Below are positions 37,056 through 47,340 of a stretch of 64,000 nucleotides of DNA, piece by piece (within the stretch, counting starts at the first letter, position 1; every line of letters starts with the position of its first letter). The translations under genes and the position numbers were made by a program. The stretch spans positions 28,541 to 92,540 of the forward strand of contig CAJQQG010000005.1 of assembly GCA_905480425.1 (NCBI GenBank), read 5' to 3'. The DNA comes from an uncultured Flavobacteriaceae bacterium. GTDB lineage: Bacteria; Bacteroidota; Bacteroidia; Flavobacteriales; Flavobacteriaceae. The notes beneath the pieces were generated by a model. That model was not told the origin of the DNA. It worked only from the letters and a program-made list of their open reading frames with translations, and made no database searches.

Positions 37056-39464
37056 TTAGCGTAATTTCGAATCAAATTCTTGTTCGAAATTTTTCTGTAA
37101 TTCTTTCATAACCTTATCCACCTGTTTATCTGTTAATGTCTTGTTTTTATCTTGGAAGGTAAAACTTAATCCGTATGATTTCTTACCCTTATCAAGGGTT
37201 TTACCTTCAAATACATCAAATAAGCGAACTTCTTTTAAGATTTTTTTATTAGTATTTAAAGCTACTTTTTGTAAATCTTCAAATGATATACTTTCATCAA
37301 GTAGCAATGCAAAATCTCTTTTAACAATTGGATATTTAGCAACTTCTTCATAAGTCAAAGTATTTGTATAAGCACGATCAACAATCACATCCCAATTAAG
37401 TTCTGCTAAATACACATTTTGACTAATACCAAACTTTTTATTTAATGATTTTGAAACTAGTCCATAGGTGCCTAAATTCTTTTTTTGATGGATTATGTTA
37501 AAAGCTTCCTCAAAATGAGGATGTTGGGTTACTTGCCATATAATACCTGAAAGTCCTAGGCTTTCTAACAAATCATTGAGCACTCCTTTTCCATAAAAAT
37601 AATTTGAAGGTGAGCTTGAATTCTCCCAATGTGATTCTATAACAGATCCAACTGTACTAATAATTAGACGCTTAGATTCTATAAACGAATCTTTCTTTTT
37701 TCCATAGATAGTTCCAAATTCAAAAATTTTTAGATTTTTATTTTGCCTATTTAAATTAAAAGAGATCACCTCTAAAGCATTAAAAATAAGTGATTGTCTC
37801 ATATTCGATAAATCATTCCCTAAAGAATTTACTAGGGTAACTGGAGAATAAAAATCAGCAGTATAACCTGGAGAGGTTAAGGAATTGTTTATAGTTTCCA
37901 TGAAGCCATTACCAGTTAATTTATTTGCAACAGCAGCTTCTAATTTATGTGAATCATTCCACTTATAGGGAGGTTTCGCCTCATATTGCAGGGGTTTTTC
38001 TTTAAGATTATTATAGCCATAAACACGTAATATTTCTTCAATTACATCAGCAGGTCTAGTAACATCAACTCGATAATGAGGGATAGTAATTCCAATCCCA
38101 GAATCTGAAACATTATTTATCTTAATTTCAAGGGCATTTAAAATTATATTTAAATCTTTTTCTTTTATGGATTCTCCTATCGTACGTTTAATCGTTTCGT
38201 AGCTTAAAAATATTTGAGAATTTTCCTTAAGCTGCTTAGTAAAAGATTGCAGGTCTGAAGTTATAATACCCCCAGATAGATTTTTAATTAAATTAGCTGC
38301 TCTTTTTAATGCGACCATACACATTTCAGGATCAATACCTCTTTCAAATCTAAAAGATGCATCTGTATTTAAGCCATGACGTTTTGAGGTCTTTCGGACA
38401 CTAATGGGATCAAAATAAGCACTTTCCAAGAAAATAGATGTTGTAGTATCTGTCACTCCAGAATCTAATCCACCAAAAACACCCGCTATACAAAGTGGTT
38501 TTATGGTATCACAAATCATGAGATCTTCTTTGTCTAAGATTATTTCAATACCATCTAAGGTCTTAAATAGAGTTTTGTCGGGACATGTTTTTACAACAAT
38601 TTCATTAGAAATTTTAGCGGCATCAAATGCATGTAAAGGTTGCCCAAGTTCATGTAAAACATAATTTGTAGCATCGATCACATTATTTTTTGGTCCAATA
38701 CCAATAGCTTTTAATCTATTTTGGAGCCAAGCAGGTGATGGCGCTACTTTTATTCCAGAAATTGTCAGGCCATAATATTGAGAACACTTTTTTGAGTCTT
38801 TAATATTAATTTTAATCAGATTGCTATTATTTTCTTCATGGAAACTTGAAGTTTCAGGGAAATTCCATTCAAACGGTATTTCTTTTAACATGCAAATTGC
38901 TTTCAGATCACGTGCTACTCCCATATGACTCATTGCGTCAGCTCGGTTAGGCGTTAATCCAATCTCAAAAACAATATCTTCCTCTACGTCAAATAAACTA
39001 GCTGCTGGAGAACCAGGATAATTACTTTCATCTAATACCATGATGCCATCATGACTTTCTCCAAGACCTAATTCATCTTCTGCACAAATCATACCCATAC
39101 TTACTTCACCTCTTATTTTGCTTTTATTGATAGTCAATTCTTTACTATCTTTCATATGTAATACACTTCCTACTGTAGCCACTAAGACCTTTTGTCCCTT
39201 GGCTACGTTAGGTGCTCCACAAACAATAGGGACTATGTAATCATTTCCAAGATTAACTTTAGTAATTTTTAATCGGTCTGCATTTGGATGTTGCTCACAG
39301 GAAATCACTTCTCCTACAAGAACACCTCTTAAACCTCCTTTAATACTTTCAAAGGCATTTGTTCCTTCAACTTCAAGTCCTAAATCGGTTAATAGTTCTG
39401 AGATTTTATCGATGGAAAGGTCTGTCTTAATAAACTGTTGCAACCAATTGTATGATATTTTCAA
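37056..39464 (-). CDS. pheT: Phenylalanine--tRNA ligase beta subunit
   Basis: This 802-residue subunit of the heterotetrameric PheRS has an N-terminal tRNA-binding (EMAP/OB) domain (LVGEVISCEQHPNADRLKITKVNLG), the B3/B4 editing domain (FRFERGIDPEM; LHAFDAAKI), the B5 domain (IPHYRVDVTRPADVIEEILRVYGYNN) and the C-terminal ferredoxin-fold anticodon-binding domain (KYPIVKRDFALLLDESISFEDL). It aminoacylates tRNA-Phe together with PheS, which is not adjacent here. A -7 box lies 26 nt upstream of the ATG. Confidence 0.97.
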   Translation of the reverse strand: MKISYNWLQQFIKTDLSIDKISELLTDLGLEVEGTNAFESIKGGLRGVLVGEVISCEQHPNADRLKITKVNLGNDYIVPIVCGAPNVAKGQKVLVATVGSVLHMKDSKELTINKSKIRGEVSMGMICAEDELGLGESHDGIMVLDESNYPGSPAASLFDVEEDIVFEIGLTPNRADAMSHMGVARDLKAICMLKEIPFEWNFPETSSFHEENNSNLIKINIKDSKKCSQYYGLTISGIKVAPSPAWLQNRLKAIGIGPKNNVIDATNYVLHELGQPLHAFDAAKISNEIVVKTCPDKTLFKTLDGIEIILDKEDLMICDTIKPLCIAGVFGGLDSGVTDTTTSIFLESAYFDPISVRKTSKRHGLNTDASFRFERGIDPEMCMVALKRAANLIKNLSGGIITSDLQSFTKQLKENSQIFLSYETIKRTIGESIKEKDLNIILNALEIKINNVSDSGIGITIPHYRVDVTRPADVIEEILRVYGYNNLKEKPLQYEAKPPYKWNDSHKLEAAVANKLTGNGFMETINNSLTSPGYTADFYSPVTLVNSLGNDLSNMRQSLIFNALEVISFNLNRQNKNLKIFEFGTIYGKKKDSFIESKRLIISTVGSVIESHWENSSSPSNYFYGKGVLNDLLESLGLSGIIWQVTQHPHFEEAFNIIHQKKNLGTYGLVSKSLNKKFGISQNVYLAELNWDVIVDRAYTNTLTYEEVAKYPIVKRDFALLLDESISFEDLQKVALNTNKKILKEVRLFDVFEGKTLDKGKKSYGLSFTFQDKNKTLTDKQVDKVMKELQKNFEQEFDSKLR

Positions 39465-39490
39465 GGAGTATTTTTTTCTAATTAGAAATA

Positions 39491-39498
39491 CAAATATA
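39491..39498 (-). promoter_or_regulatory. -7 box of pheT
   Basis: TATATTTG on the minus strand lies 26 nt before the pheT ATG. No clear TTG is present upstream. Confidence 0.5.
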
Positions 39499-39516
39499 AG
39501 AATCTCTCTGTCCTTT

Positions 39517-41613
39517 TTAACTTATGAAATTCCAAATATTAGAATCAATTTTTAGGGATGAAAGAGTACGTTTAATAACCTGATGTTCGAGTCCTATAAA
39601 ATTAGGGTCTTTTTTTATTATTTGTTGCGCAGTGTCTCGTGCGACTTTAAGGAGAGAACTATCTTTTATTACATCTGCTATTTTAAGCTCTAAAACACCA
39701 CTTTGTTGAGTACCCATTAGATTTCCAGGTCCGCGTAAGCGCAAGTCTACTTCAGCTATTTCAAAGCCATCATTAGTTTTTACCATTGTTTGTAGTCTTG
39801 TTTTCCCCTCTTCTGAAAGTTTAGACCCGCTCATTAAAATACAATAACTTTGATCAGATCCTCGTCCAACTCTACCACGAAGTTGATGAAGTTGTGAAAG
39901 TCCAAATCGCTCAGCACTTTCAATAACCATAACCGAGGCATTGGAAACATTTACGCCAACCTCAATTACTGTTGTTGCAATCATTATTTGTGTTTTTCCT
40001 TTTACAAAACGCTCCATTTCATAGGCCTTGTCACTAGATTTCATTTTTCCATGAACAATACTAATTTGATACTCAGGTTTAGGAAAATCTCTACTAATAC
40101 TTTGGTAACCATCCATTAAATCTTTATAATCTAATGTTTCGGATTCCTGAATTAATGGATATACAATATAAACTTGTCTACCAAGTTTAATTTGTTCTTT
40201 AATAAAAGCAAAAATATTGAGGCGATTATTGTCAAATCGATGTAATGTTTTTATTGGCTTTCTCCCAGGCGGAAGACTTTCAATAACTGAGCTATCTAAA
40301 TCTCCATAAATACTCATTGCTAATGTTCTTGGAATTGGAGTTGCTGTCATGACAAGTACATGAGGTGGGATTTTATTTTTATGCCATAGTTTTGCGCGTT
40401 GGGCTACTCCAAAACGATGTTGTTCATCTATTATGGCTAGACCTAAATTTTTAAACTGTACTTTTTCTTCAAAAATTGCATGGGTACCAATTAAAATTGC
40501 TAAACTCCCTTTTTCTAATTCTTCATGAATCACAATTCTTTCTTTTTTTGTACTACTCCCAGTAAGCAAAGCACATTGAACATTTGTTCCTTTTAAAAGT
40601 GTGCTTAGAGATTGAAAATGTTGTTGCGCTAGTATTTCAGTGGGTGCAACTAAACTAGCTTGAAAATCATTGTCTATCGCTATAAGCATTGAAAGTAAGG
40701 CCACAATTGTTTTTCCAGAGCCGACATCCCCCTGAAGTAGTCGATTCATTTGACGTCCAGATCCAAGATCAGTTCTTATTTCTTTTATGACCCTTTTTTG
40801 AGCCGCAGTAAGAGTAAAGGGTAAGTGATTTTTAAAGAAATCTTTAAACACAGGTCCTACTTCTGCAAAGGAATGACCTTTAATTTTTTGTTTTCGTTGA
40901 TGGTTTTTTAAAATCAATTGTAATTGCATATAAAAAAACTCCTCGAATTTAAGGCGAGCTTGAGCTCTTGCTAATGTGTTCTGATTATCTGGATAGTGTA
41001 CTTGATGTAGAGCTTCTTTTTTTGAAATTAATTTAAAATGATTGAGTAAATAGGGGGGCAGAGTTTCCGATAAATCAGGCTCCTTCTCTATTAGGTTAGC
41101 AACTAGTTTTTGGACTACTCGTTGTGAAACTCCCTTGTTGATTAATTTTTCTGTAGATCTGTAGATAGGGAAAAATACTGCTTTAAGACCTTGCTTGAAA
41201 ACACTTTCAAGTTCCATTTCTGGATGAGGCATGCTCGCTTGTCCATTAAACCAGTTGATGCGTCCAAAAATTACATAAGGTTGATTGATTTTCAGTCCTT
41301 CTTTTATCCATTGATAGCCACGAAACCATACAAGTTGCATGTTGCCAGTTTCGTCTTGAAAGTTAGCAACCATTCGTTTTCCTCGTTTTTGTTTTATAAA
41401 GTCAACAGAGGTTACAATTCCTTTAATTTGAAACTCTGAACTAGTATTAGGAAGTTGATTAATGGGATAGAATTTACTTCGATCAATATATCGATTTGGA
41501 AAAAAATGAAGAAGGTCTTGATATGTTTGGATATTAAGCTCTTCTTTAAGTAAACGAGATCGTTCAGGGCCTACTCCCTTAAGGTATTCAATTGCGGTGT
41601 GCATGACATCCAT
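39517..41613 (-). CDS. recG: ATP-dependent DNA helicase RecG
   Basis: This 698-residue helicase reverses stalled forks and processes Holliday junctions. The wedge/OB domain is at the N terminus (EFQIKGIVTSVDF, YVIFGRINWFNGQASMPHPEME). The helicase motifs are I RLLQGDVGSGKT, II AIIDEQHRFGVAQR, III MTATPIPRTLAMS and VI QLRGRVGRGSDQSYC. It lies 18 nt downstream of the M20 amidohydrolase gene on the same strand and may share its transcript, although the two roles are unrelated. Confidence 0.97.
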   Translation of the reverse strand: MDVMHTAIEYLKGVGPERSRLLKEELNIQTYQDLLHFFPNRYIDRSKFYPINQLPNTSSEFQIKGIVTSVDFIKQKRGKRMVANFQDETGNMQLVWFRGYQWIKEGLKINQPYVIFGRINWFNGQASMPHPEMELESVFKQGLKAVFFPIYRSTEKLINKGVSQRVVQKLVANLIEKEPDLSETLPPYLLNHFKLISKKEALHQVHYPDNQNTLARAQARLKFEEFFYMQLQLILKNHQRKQKIKGHSFAEVGPVFKDFFKNHLPFTLTAAQKRVIKEIRTDLGSGRQMNRLLQGDVGSGKTIVALLSMLIAIDNDFQASLVAPTEILAQQHFQSLSTLLKGTNVQCALLTGSSTKKERIVIHEELEKGSLAILIGTHAIFEEKVQFKNLGLAIIDEQHRFGVAQRAKLWHKNKIPPHVLVMTATPIPRTLAMSIYGDLDSSVIESLPPGRKPIKTLHRFDNNRLNIFAFIKEQIKLGRQVYIVYPLIQESETLDYKDLMDGYQSISRDFPKPEYQISIVHGKMKSSDKAYEMERFVKGKTQIMIATTVIEVGVNVSNASVMVIESAERFGLSQLHQLRGRVGRGSDQSYCILMSGSKLSEEGKTRLQTMVKTNDGFEIAEVDLRLRGPGNLMGTQQSGVLELKIADVIKDSSLLKVARDTAQQIIKKDPNFIGLEHQVIKRTLSSLKIDSNIWNFIS

Positions 41614-41631
41614 AAATCGGAAAACTTGATG

Positions 41632-42912
41632 CTAATTTTTAAGATAGTCTAATGCTAGGTTGGAAAGTGTTTTTACTCCCAATTTCATTGATGAATCATC
41701 AATAATAAATGAAGGAGTATGGTGCGAAGGAGCATCACTTTCTTTTATATCGAGTGGCGTGCCTCCTAAAAAGAAAAAAAAACCAGGAATTTCATTTTGA
41801 AAATACGAAAAATCTTCTGCCAATGTGAGGGCATCCATAAGATTTACATTAGCTTTTCCTGCAGATCTTTCAAGAGTTGGTAGCATTTGTTCGGTAAGTG
41901 CTAAATTATTAAATGTAACATCTGCCCCGTCTTGAATATCTAATGTAGCTTCCGCTCTGAAAGCTTTTGCAATTGAGGGGATCATTTCATTCATTCGTTT
42001 ACGAATTAATACCTTCATTTCTTTATCTAACGTACGAATGGTACCTACCATTTCTGAATGTTCGGGAATAATATTAAAGCGAATTCCAGAATGAATAGAG
42101 CCTATGGTAATTACAGCCCCTTCTTTTGTTAATTCAGATTCACGACTTATTAATGTTTGTAGACCATTGATAATTTGTGCACTAACAACAATAGGATCAA
42201 TACTTTTCCATGGAGTTGAGCCGTGAGCTTGTTTTCCTTTAACATTTATAACAAAACGTTGAGAGGATGCTAACATTCCCCCTGGTTTATAAGTTATTTT
42301 ACCTACATGTGATCCTGATCTAATATGCAGTCCAAAAATAGCATCTACTTTTGGGTTTTCTAAAACTCCTTCTTTTACCATTAACCTAGCTCCACCCTCT
42401 TCTCCAGGAGGTGGGCCTTCTTCTGCAGGCTGAAAAATAAGTTTTATTGTTCCAGCAAAATCCTTGTTTTGAGTTAAAACTTTAGCTACACCCATTAAAA
42501 TTGAAACGTGTGCATCATGACCACATGCATGCATGACGCCTGTTTTTTTTCCATTAAAAGTCGATACGACCTCTGACTTAAAAGGTAAATTATTTCTTTC
42601 TGTAACAGGGAGCGCATCCATATCCGCTCGGAGTGCTACTACTTTTCCAGGACGATTTCCTTTAATAATACCGACCACGCCAGTGTGTGCGACTCCAGTC
42701 AGAACCTCAACGCCTAGTGATTTTAGATGTGAGGTAATATATTCAGCTGTTTTAAACTCTCTGTTAGAGAGTTCTGGGTTTTGATGGAGATGATGCCTCC
42801 ATTCAATTAACTTTGGTTCTAAATTATCAAAGTCAGCATCGTTTATTTGTCCATTAATGCTATTTATTGCTATTAATAATGCAATAGAGTTGAAGAGTGA
42901 TGAATTTTTCAA
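41632..42912 (-). CDS. Exported M20 family amidohydrolase
   Basis: This 426-residue metallo-amidohydrolase of the M20D (IAA-amino acid hydrolase/carboxypeptidase) group has an N-terminal signal peptide (SLFNSIALLIAINSINGQ). Marks include RADMDALPVTE and the metal-ligand block HACGHDAHVSILMG. EEGPPPGEEGGARLMVKEG follows, and SHHTPSF near the C terminus carries another ligand. It probably removes acyl or aromatic groups from amino acids in the periplasm. The start is TTG at 42912, since no upstream ATG is available. It is divergent from uvrD. Confidence 0.9.
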   Translation of the reverse strand: MKNSSLFNSIALLIAINSINGQINDADFDNLEPKLIEWRHHLHQNPELSNREFKTAEYITSHLKSLGVEVLTGVAHTGVVGIIKGNRPGKVVALRADMDALPVTERNNLPFKSEVVSTFNGKKTGVMHACGHDAHVSILMGVAKVLTQNKDFAGTIKLIFQPAEEGPPPGEEGGARLMVKEGVLENPKVDAIFGLHIRSGSHVGKITYKPGGMLASSQRFVINVKGKQAHGSTPWKSIDPIVVSAQIINGLQTLISRESELTKEGAVITIGSIHSGIRFNIIPEHSEMVGTIRTLDKEMKVLIRKRMNEMIPSIAKAFRAEATLDIQDGADVTFNNLALTEQMLPTLERSAGKANVNLMDALTLAEDFSYFQNEIPGFFFFLGGTPLDIKESDAPSHHTPSFIIDDSSMKLGVKTLSNLALDYLKN

Positions 42913-42994
42913 TTTTTTTTTTAAATATAGATGTTTATAATTAATTTATTGAAAGGAATAACAAAATAAGGAAATACCTACTTTTAAAGTCTCT

Positions 42995-45319
42995 ATGAAA
43001 AATAAAAATACTAAATATATTGATGCCTTAAATGAAGCCCAACGTGGCCCTGTTTTACACAAAGAAGGACCACTAATTGTTATTGCAGGTGCAGGTTCTG
43101 GAAAAACAAGAGTTCTTATCTACCGAATTGCACATTTGATGGCTTCCGGAGTAGACTCCTTCTCTATTTTAGCTTTGACATTTACAAATAAAGCGGCCCG
43201 AGAAATGAAAGCAAGAATTGGAGACCTTGTGGGGGAAGGAGAAGCTAAAAATTTATGGATGGGTACTTTTCACTCTGTTTTTGCAAGAATATTAAGACAG
43301 GAAGCAGATAAATTAGGATTTCCTTCAAATTTCACAATTTATGACACTCAGGATTCTGACCGTTTAATTTCAGCCATTATAAAAGAATTAGGTTTAGAAA
43401 AAGACATTTACAAATACAAGCAGGTTCGAAGCCGAATATCGGCTTTTAAAAATAGTCTAATCACCGTAAAGGCATACTTTAATGACGGAGATTTACAAGA
43501 AGCAGATGCTATGTCTAGACGCCCTAAAATGGGTATGATTTACAAAGAATACGTCGAAAGATGCTTTAAAGCAGGTGCCATGGATTTTGACGATTTATTA
43601 CTTCGAACAAATGAATTATTAAATCGTTATCCAGAAGTTTTAGCCAAATACCAAGATCGCTTCCGTTATATATTGGTGGATGAGTATCAAGATACTAATC
43701 ATTCTCAATATTTAATAGTAAGAGCTTTATCGGACCGTTATCAAAACATATGTGTGGTTGGAGATGATGCGCAAAGTATCTATGCTTTTAGAGGTGCAAA
43801 CATCAATAACATTCTTAATTTTCAGAAAGATTATGATGATGTTGCACTTTATCGTTTAGAACAAAATTATCGATCTACTAAAACAATTGTAAATGCTGCA
43901 AATTCTATTATCAGTCACAATCAAACTAAAATAGATAAAGTTGTTTGGACTTCAAACTCCCAAGGAGAGTCTATCCAGATAAATCGACTTGCAACAGATT
44001 CAGAGGAAGGAAGGCATGTCTCCGCATCTATTTTTGATTTAAAAATGCAAGAACAACGAAAAAATACAGATTTTGCTATTTTATATAGAACAAACGCCCA
44101 GTCAAGAGCTATGGAAGACGCTCTAAGAAAAAGAGATATTCCATACCGAATTTACGGTGGTCTTTCATTTTATCAACGAAAGGAAATTAAAGATGTATTA
44201 GCTTATTTAAGAATTGTAGTTAACCCTAAAGATGAAGAAAGCCTAAAGAGAGTCATTAATTACCCTTCTAGAGGAATAGGACAGACGACTATTGATAAAT
44301 TAGTAGTGGCATCTAAAGAAAATGATTTAACCCTTTTTGAAACCGTATCACGTGCCAAAGAATTAAATATTTCAGTAAATGCAGGAACACTTTTAAAGTT
44401 AACGAATTTCACTACCTTAATTCAACGATTTCATATTGAAAATGAGAACTTAAATGCATTTGAGATTACCGATTTGATTACTAAGAAAATTGGATTGGTT
44501 CAAGAGCTTAAAAAAGATGCTACCCCCGAGGGTATTGCACGAATAGAAAATATTGAAGAACTATTAAATGGAATTCGAGATTTTACTGAAGGACAAGAAG
44601 AGTTAGCAGACGCAAAAGGAAGTTTAACTGAATTTTTAGAGGATGTTGCCTTGGCTACGGACTTAGACAAAGATGATGACCCTAATAGCGATAGGGTTGC
44701 TTTAATGACAATTCATCTTGCAAAGGGATTAGAGTTCCCCTATGTATTTATTGTAGGATTAGAAGAGGACTTATTTCCTTCTGCAATGAGTTTAAATACA
44801 CGATCAGAATTAGAAGAAGAACGACGCTTATTTTATGTAGCCTTAACACGAGCAGAAGAACGTGTTTTTATTTCCTATTCCTTATCTAGGTATAGGTGGG
44901 GAAAATTAATAGATGCTGAGCCCAGTCGTTTCATTGAAGAAATTGAAAGTCAGTATGTAAATCATATTATTCCAAAAGACACATACAATTACAAACCACT
45001 AATTAATACATCTATTTTCGGAGAACCTACTCAATTTAATTCTACTAAGAAACAAGTTAAGACTTCAGTTAACTTAAATACAGCACCCACAATTACTCAG
45101 TTAAAAAAATTACGCAAAATTGAGCATAATTTAGCTGAAGTATCTTTGGGGAAGATTACCCTATTAGAAGGTATGGAGGTAGAGCACACAAGATTTGGTA
45201 AGGGTATAGTTCAAAACATAGAAGGCGAAGGAGCTGATAAAAAAGCTGCCATTGCCTTCAAAGGATTTGGAGTTAAAAATCTTCTTCTGCGATTTGCTAA
45301 ACTTAGTGTTAAGTCGTAA
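42995..45319 (+). CDS. uvrD: ATP-dependent 3'-5' DNA helicase UvrD/PcrA
   Basis: This 774-residue superfamily 1A helicase is used in nucleotide-excision repair and replication. The motifs are I IAGAGSGKTRVL, Ia LTFTNKAAREMK, II VDEYQDTN, III VVGDDAQSIYAFRGA, IV LEQNYRST, V MTIHLAKGLEFPYVF and VI EERRLFYVALTRA. The C-terminal tail (residues ~690-774) has the Tudor-like GMEVEHTRFGKGIVQNIEG domain found in PcrA/UvrD. The ATG at 42995 is standard. It is followed by a bidirectional hairpin terminator. UvrA is encoded about 10 kb away on the opposite strand. Confidence 0.97.
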   Translation: MKNKNTKYIDALNEAQRGPVLHKEGPLIVIAGAGSGKTRVLIYRIAHLMASGVDSFSILALTFTNKAAREMKARIGDLVGEGEAKNLWMGTFHSVFARILRQEADKLGFPSNFTIYDTQDSDRLISAIIKELGLEKDIYKYKQVRSRISAFKNSLITVKAYFNDGDLQEADAMSRRPKMGMIYKEYVERCFKAGAMDFDDLLLRTNELLNRYPEVLAKYQDRFRYILVDEYQDTNHSQYLIVRALSDRYQNICVVGDDAQSIYAFRGANINNILNFQKDYDDVALYRLEQNYRSTKTIVNAANSIISHNQTKIDKVVWTSNSQGESIQINRLATDSEEGRHVSASIFDLKMQEQRKNTDFAILYRTNAQSRAMEDALRKRDIPYRIYGGLSFYQRKEIKDVLAYLRIVVNPKDEESLKRVINYPSRGIGQTTIDKLVVASKENDLTLFETVSRAKELNISVNAGTLLKLTNFTTLIQRFHIENENLNAFEITDLITKKIGLVQELKKDATPEGIARIENIEELLNGIRDFTEGQEELADAKGSLTEFLEDVALATDLDKDDDPNSDRVALMTIHLAKGLEFPYVFIVGLEEDLFPSAMSLNTRSELEEERRLFYVALTRAEERVFISYSLSRYRWGKLIDAEPSRFIEEIESQYVNHIIPKDTYNYKPLINTSIFGEPTQFNSTKKQVKTSVNLNTAPTITQLKKLRKIEHNLAEVSLGKITLLEGMEVEHTRFGKGIVQNIEGEGADKKAAIAFKGFGVKNLLLRFAKLSVKS

Positions 45320-45388
45320 TCGCTTAACTGAAAATCAGATATTCTAAAATTATTTTAGATTTTTATTTACTTTAAAATAGAACATAAA

Positions 45389-45417
45389 AAAAGGCTATAA
45401 TATAAATATAGCCTTTT
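45389..45417. terminator. Bidirectional intrinsic terminator between uvrD and the OmpA gene
   Basis: AAAAGGCTATA and TATAGCCTTTT form an 11-bp stem around a 7-nt loop. The T-run on each strand makes it usable from both directions, and it lies between two convergent genes. Confidence 0.8.
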
Positions 45418-45436
45418 AAATATGTGTCTAATATTT

Positions 45437-46288
45437 TTATTTTGCAGCTTCCATTCCTTGTTCTAGCATGCTATAAAACTGATCTAATTTAGGAAGTACG
45501 ATAATCCTTGTGCGTCTGTTTTTAGCTCTGTTTGAAGAAGTATCATTGTCGGCAACAGGAACATAGTAACTTCTACCTGCAGCAGTCATACGCGCAGGAG
45601 CAACACCAAAGTCTTTTTCAAGTATACGAACAACTGCAGTTGCTCTTTTAACAGAGAGATCCCAGTTATCAACAATACCGTCTGCTTTAATTGGCACGTT
45701 ATCAGAATGGCCTTCTACCATAAACTCAAGCTCTGGTTTATTGTTAACAACGGTTGCAACTTTTCCAAGTACTTCTTTAGCGCGAGAAGTTACAGTATAG
45801 CTTCCACTTCTGAATAAAAGTTTATCTGAAATTGAAACATAAACAACTCCTTTTTCAACATTAATTTCAATATCTTCATCGCTCATATTACCTAAAACTC
45901 CTTTAAGACTAGTAACTAATGCAAGAGTTACCGAATCTTTTTTGGTAACTGCATCTTGCATGCGCTGAATGCGAACATCTTTTTCTTTCATACTTTCAAG
46001 AGACATTTCAAGATTTTCAGCGCCTTTTTGTGAAAGGGTAGTAAGATTTCCAATGTTACTAATTAAGTCTTGGTTATTGGCGGTCAAAAATTTATTTTGT
46101 TCTTGTAAAGATTTTAATGTTACCATTGCAGCTTCTTTTTCCTCATCACAAGAGTTTAGTTTAACTGTAGCAGAATCTAGTAGATTTTTTGTGTTTTGTT
46201 GTAATTCTTCAAGTTCTGTGAATTTTTTTTGTGATACACAAGATGATAATAATATCCCTGAGATCATTAAAGCGATTGCTTTCTTCAT
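45437..46288 (-). CDS. OmpA-family outer-membrane lipoprotein
   Basis: This 283-residue protein has a lipoprotein signal (MKKAIALMISGILLSSCVS, cysteine at 17). A coiled-coil region rich in Glu, Lys and Leu follows (about residues 25-115), then a C-terminal OmpA-like peptidoglycan-binding domain. The domain shows FMVEGHSDNVPI and NWDLSVKRATAVVRIL, with the Asp and Arg that bind diaminopimelate, in the MotB-like variant. It anchors the outer membrane to peptidoglycan. The gene stands alone on the minus strand after the terminator. Confidence 0.93.
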   Translation of the reverse strand: MKKAIALMISGILLSSCVSQKKFTELEELQQNTKNLLDSATVKLNSCDEEKEAAMVTLKSLQEQNKFLTANNQDLISNIGNLTTLSQKGAENLEMSLESMKEKDVRIQRMQDAVTKKDSVTLALVTSLKGVLGNMSDEDIEINVEKGVVYVSISDKLLFRSGSYTVTSRAKEVLGKVATVVNNKPELEFMVEGHSDNVPIKADGIVDNWDLSVKRATAVVRILEKDFGVAPARMTAAGRSYYVPVADNDTSSNRAKNRRTRIIVLPKLDQFYSMLEQGMEAAK

Positions 46289-46338
46289 AATATAATTAAA
46301 TTTAAATTTTTATATAATACAAATTAAATGAAAATATT

Positions 46339-47340
46339 CTATTCTCTATTCAAATCCTTAAAAATTAATTCTTTCTCCTTAATAAATGATAATATGATAT
46401 TCCTTGTGTAAAAGTAATTTTCTTTTTTTATGGATCTGTTAGATTTTGCCTTTATAAATTTAAATTTACTATAAAACTCAAAATGAGCCTTAATAATTGC
46501 TAACGAAGAATTGAACTTTAAATTAAACAAATAATAAATACCAATTATACCATCCCAACATAATCTCCTAAAAATTCGCCAAGCAAATTTTTCAGGTGGC
46601 AAATTTTTTGTTAGCATCCAGAGTGAATTTCTGTGGTTTAGAAAAACCTTACGGGGAGAGGTTCCTAGCGTTGCACCTCCCACATGGTATACTTTAGAAG
46701 CACCTAATGCCATTGTTTTGAATCCTGCATTAAAAACTCGCCAGCATAAATCTATTTCTTCTTGGTGTGCGAAAAAGGAATCATCAAATCCATTTTGACT
46801 CCAAAATAGTTTACTGCGAATAAAGAAACAGGCGCCACTTGCCCAAAAAACTTCTTTTGGTAAATCATATTGTCCATTATCTTTTTCAATATTTGAATGA
46901 ATTCTTCCTCTACAAAAAGGAAATCCATTAGCATCAATATAGCCACCTGCTGCACCAGCATATTCAAAATGTGTAGGCTTGTTGTAGTCTAATATATGTG
47001 GTTGTAAAATTCCGGTATCTGAATTTGAGTTAAAATGATTAAGCAAAGGAGGAAGCCAGTTTTTAGTAACTAAAACATCTGAATTAAGTAAACAATATAT
47101 TTCGGCTTTCACTTCCTTTAACCCCTTGTTATAACCACTTGCATAGCCAAAGTTTTGAGATAAAGCAATACATTGAATACTAGGATGATTCATTTTAATC
47201 CACGGCACAGATCCATCAGTAGAGGCATTATCTATGATAACTACATGCGCTTCAGGACTATAATCAACAACATTAGGTAAAAATTTTTCCAGTAATTTAA
47301 TCCCATTATAATTAAGTATAACTACTGCTAATGAATTCAT
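46339..47340 (-). CDS. Family 2 glycosyltransferase
   Basis: This 333-residue GT-A fold transferase has AVVILNYNGIKLLEKFLP at the N terminus, the nucleotide-sugar aspartate in VVIIDNASTDGSVPW and CLLNSDVLVTKNWLPPLL, and the GASKVYHVGGATLGTSPRKVFLNHRNSLWMLTKNLP C-terminal segment typical of rhamnosyltransferase-like GT2 proteins. There is no membrane segment apart from a weak one near residue 270. It overlaps the HSDR_N gene upstream by 4 nt. The acceptor is unknown; a role in cell-surface glycan is inferred. Confidence 0.9.
   Translation of the reverse strand: MNSLAVVILNYNGIKLLEKFLPNVVDYSPEAHVVIIDNASTDGSVPWIKMNHPSIQCIALSQNFGYASGYNKGLKEVKAEIYCLLNSDVLVTKNWLPPLLNHFNSNSDTGILQPHILDYNKPTHFEYAGAAGGYIDANGFPFCRGRIHSNIEKDNGQYDLPKEVFWASGACFFIRSKLFWSQNGFDDSFFAHQEEIDLCWRVFNAGFKTMALGASKVYHVGGATLGTSPRKVFLNHRNSLWMLTKNLPPEKFAWRIFRRLCWDGIIGIYYLFNLKFNSSLAIIKAHFEFYSKFKFIKAKSNRSIKKENYFYTRNIILSFIKEKELIFKDLNRE

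Noticed and set aside
43428-43442. A tRNA T-arm-like GGTTCGAAG sequence
   Set aside because: It lies within uvrD coding sequence and no other tRNA arms surround it.
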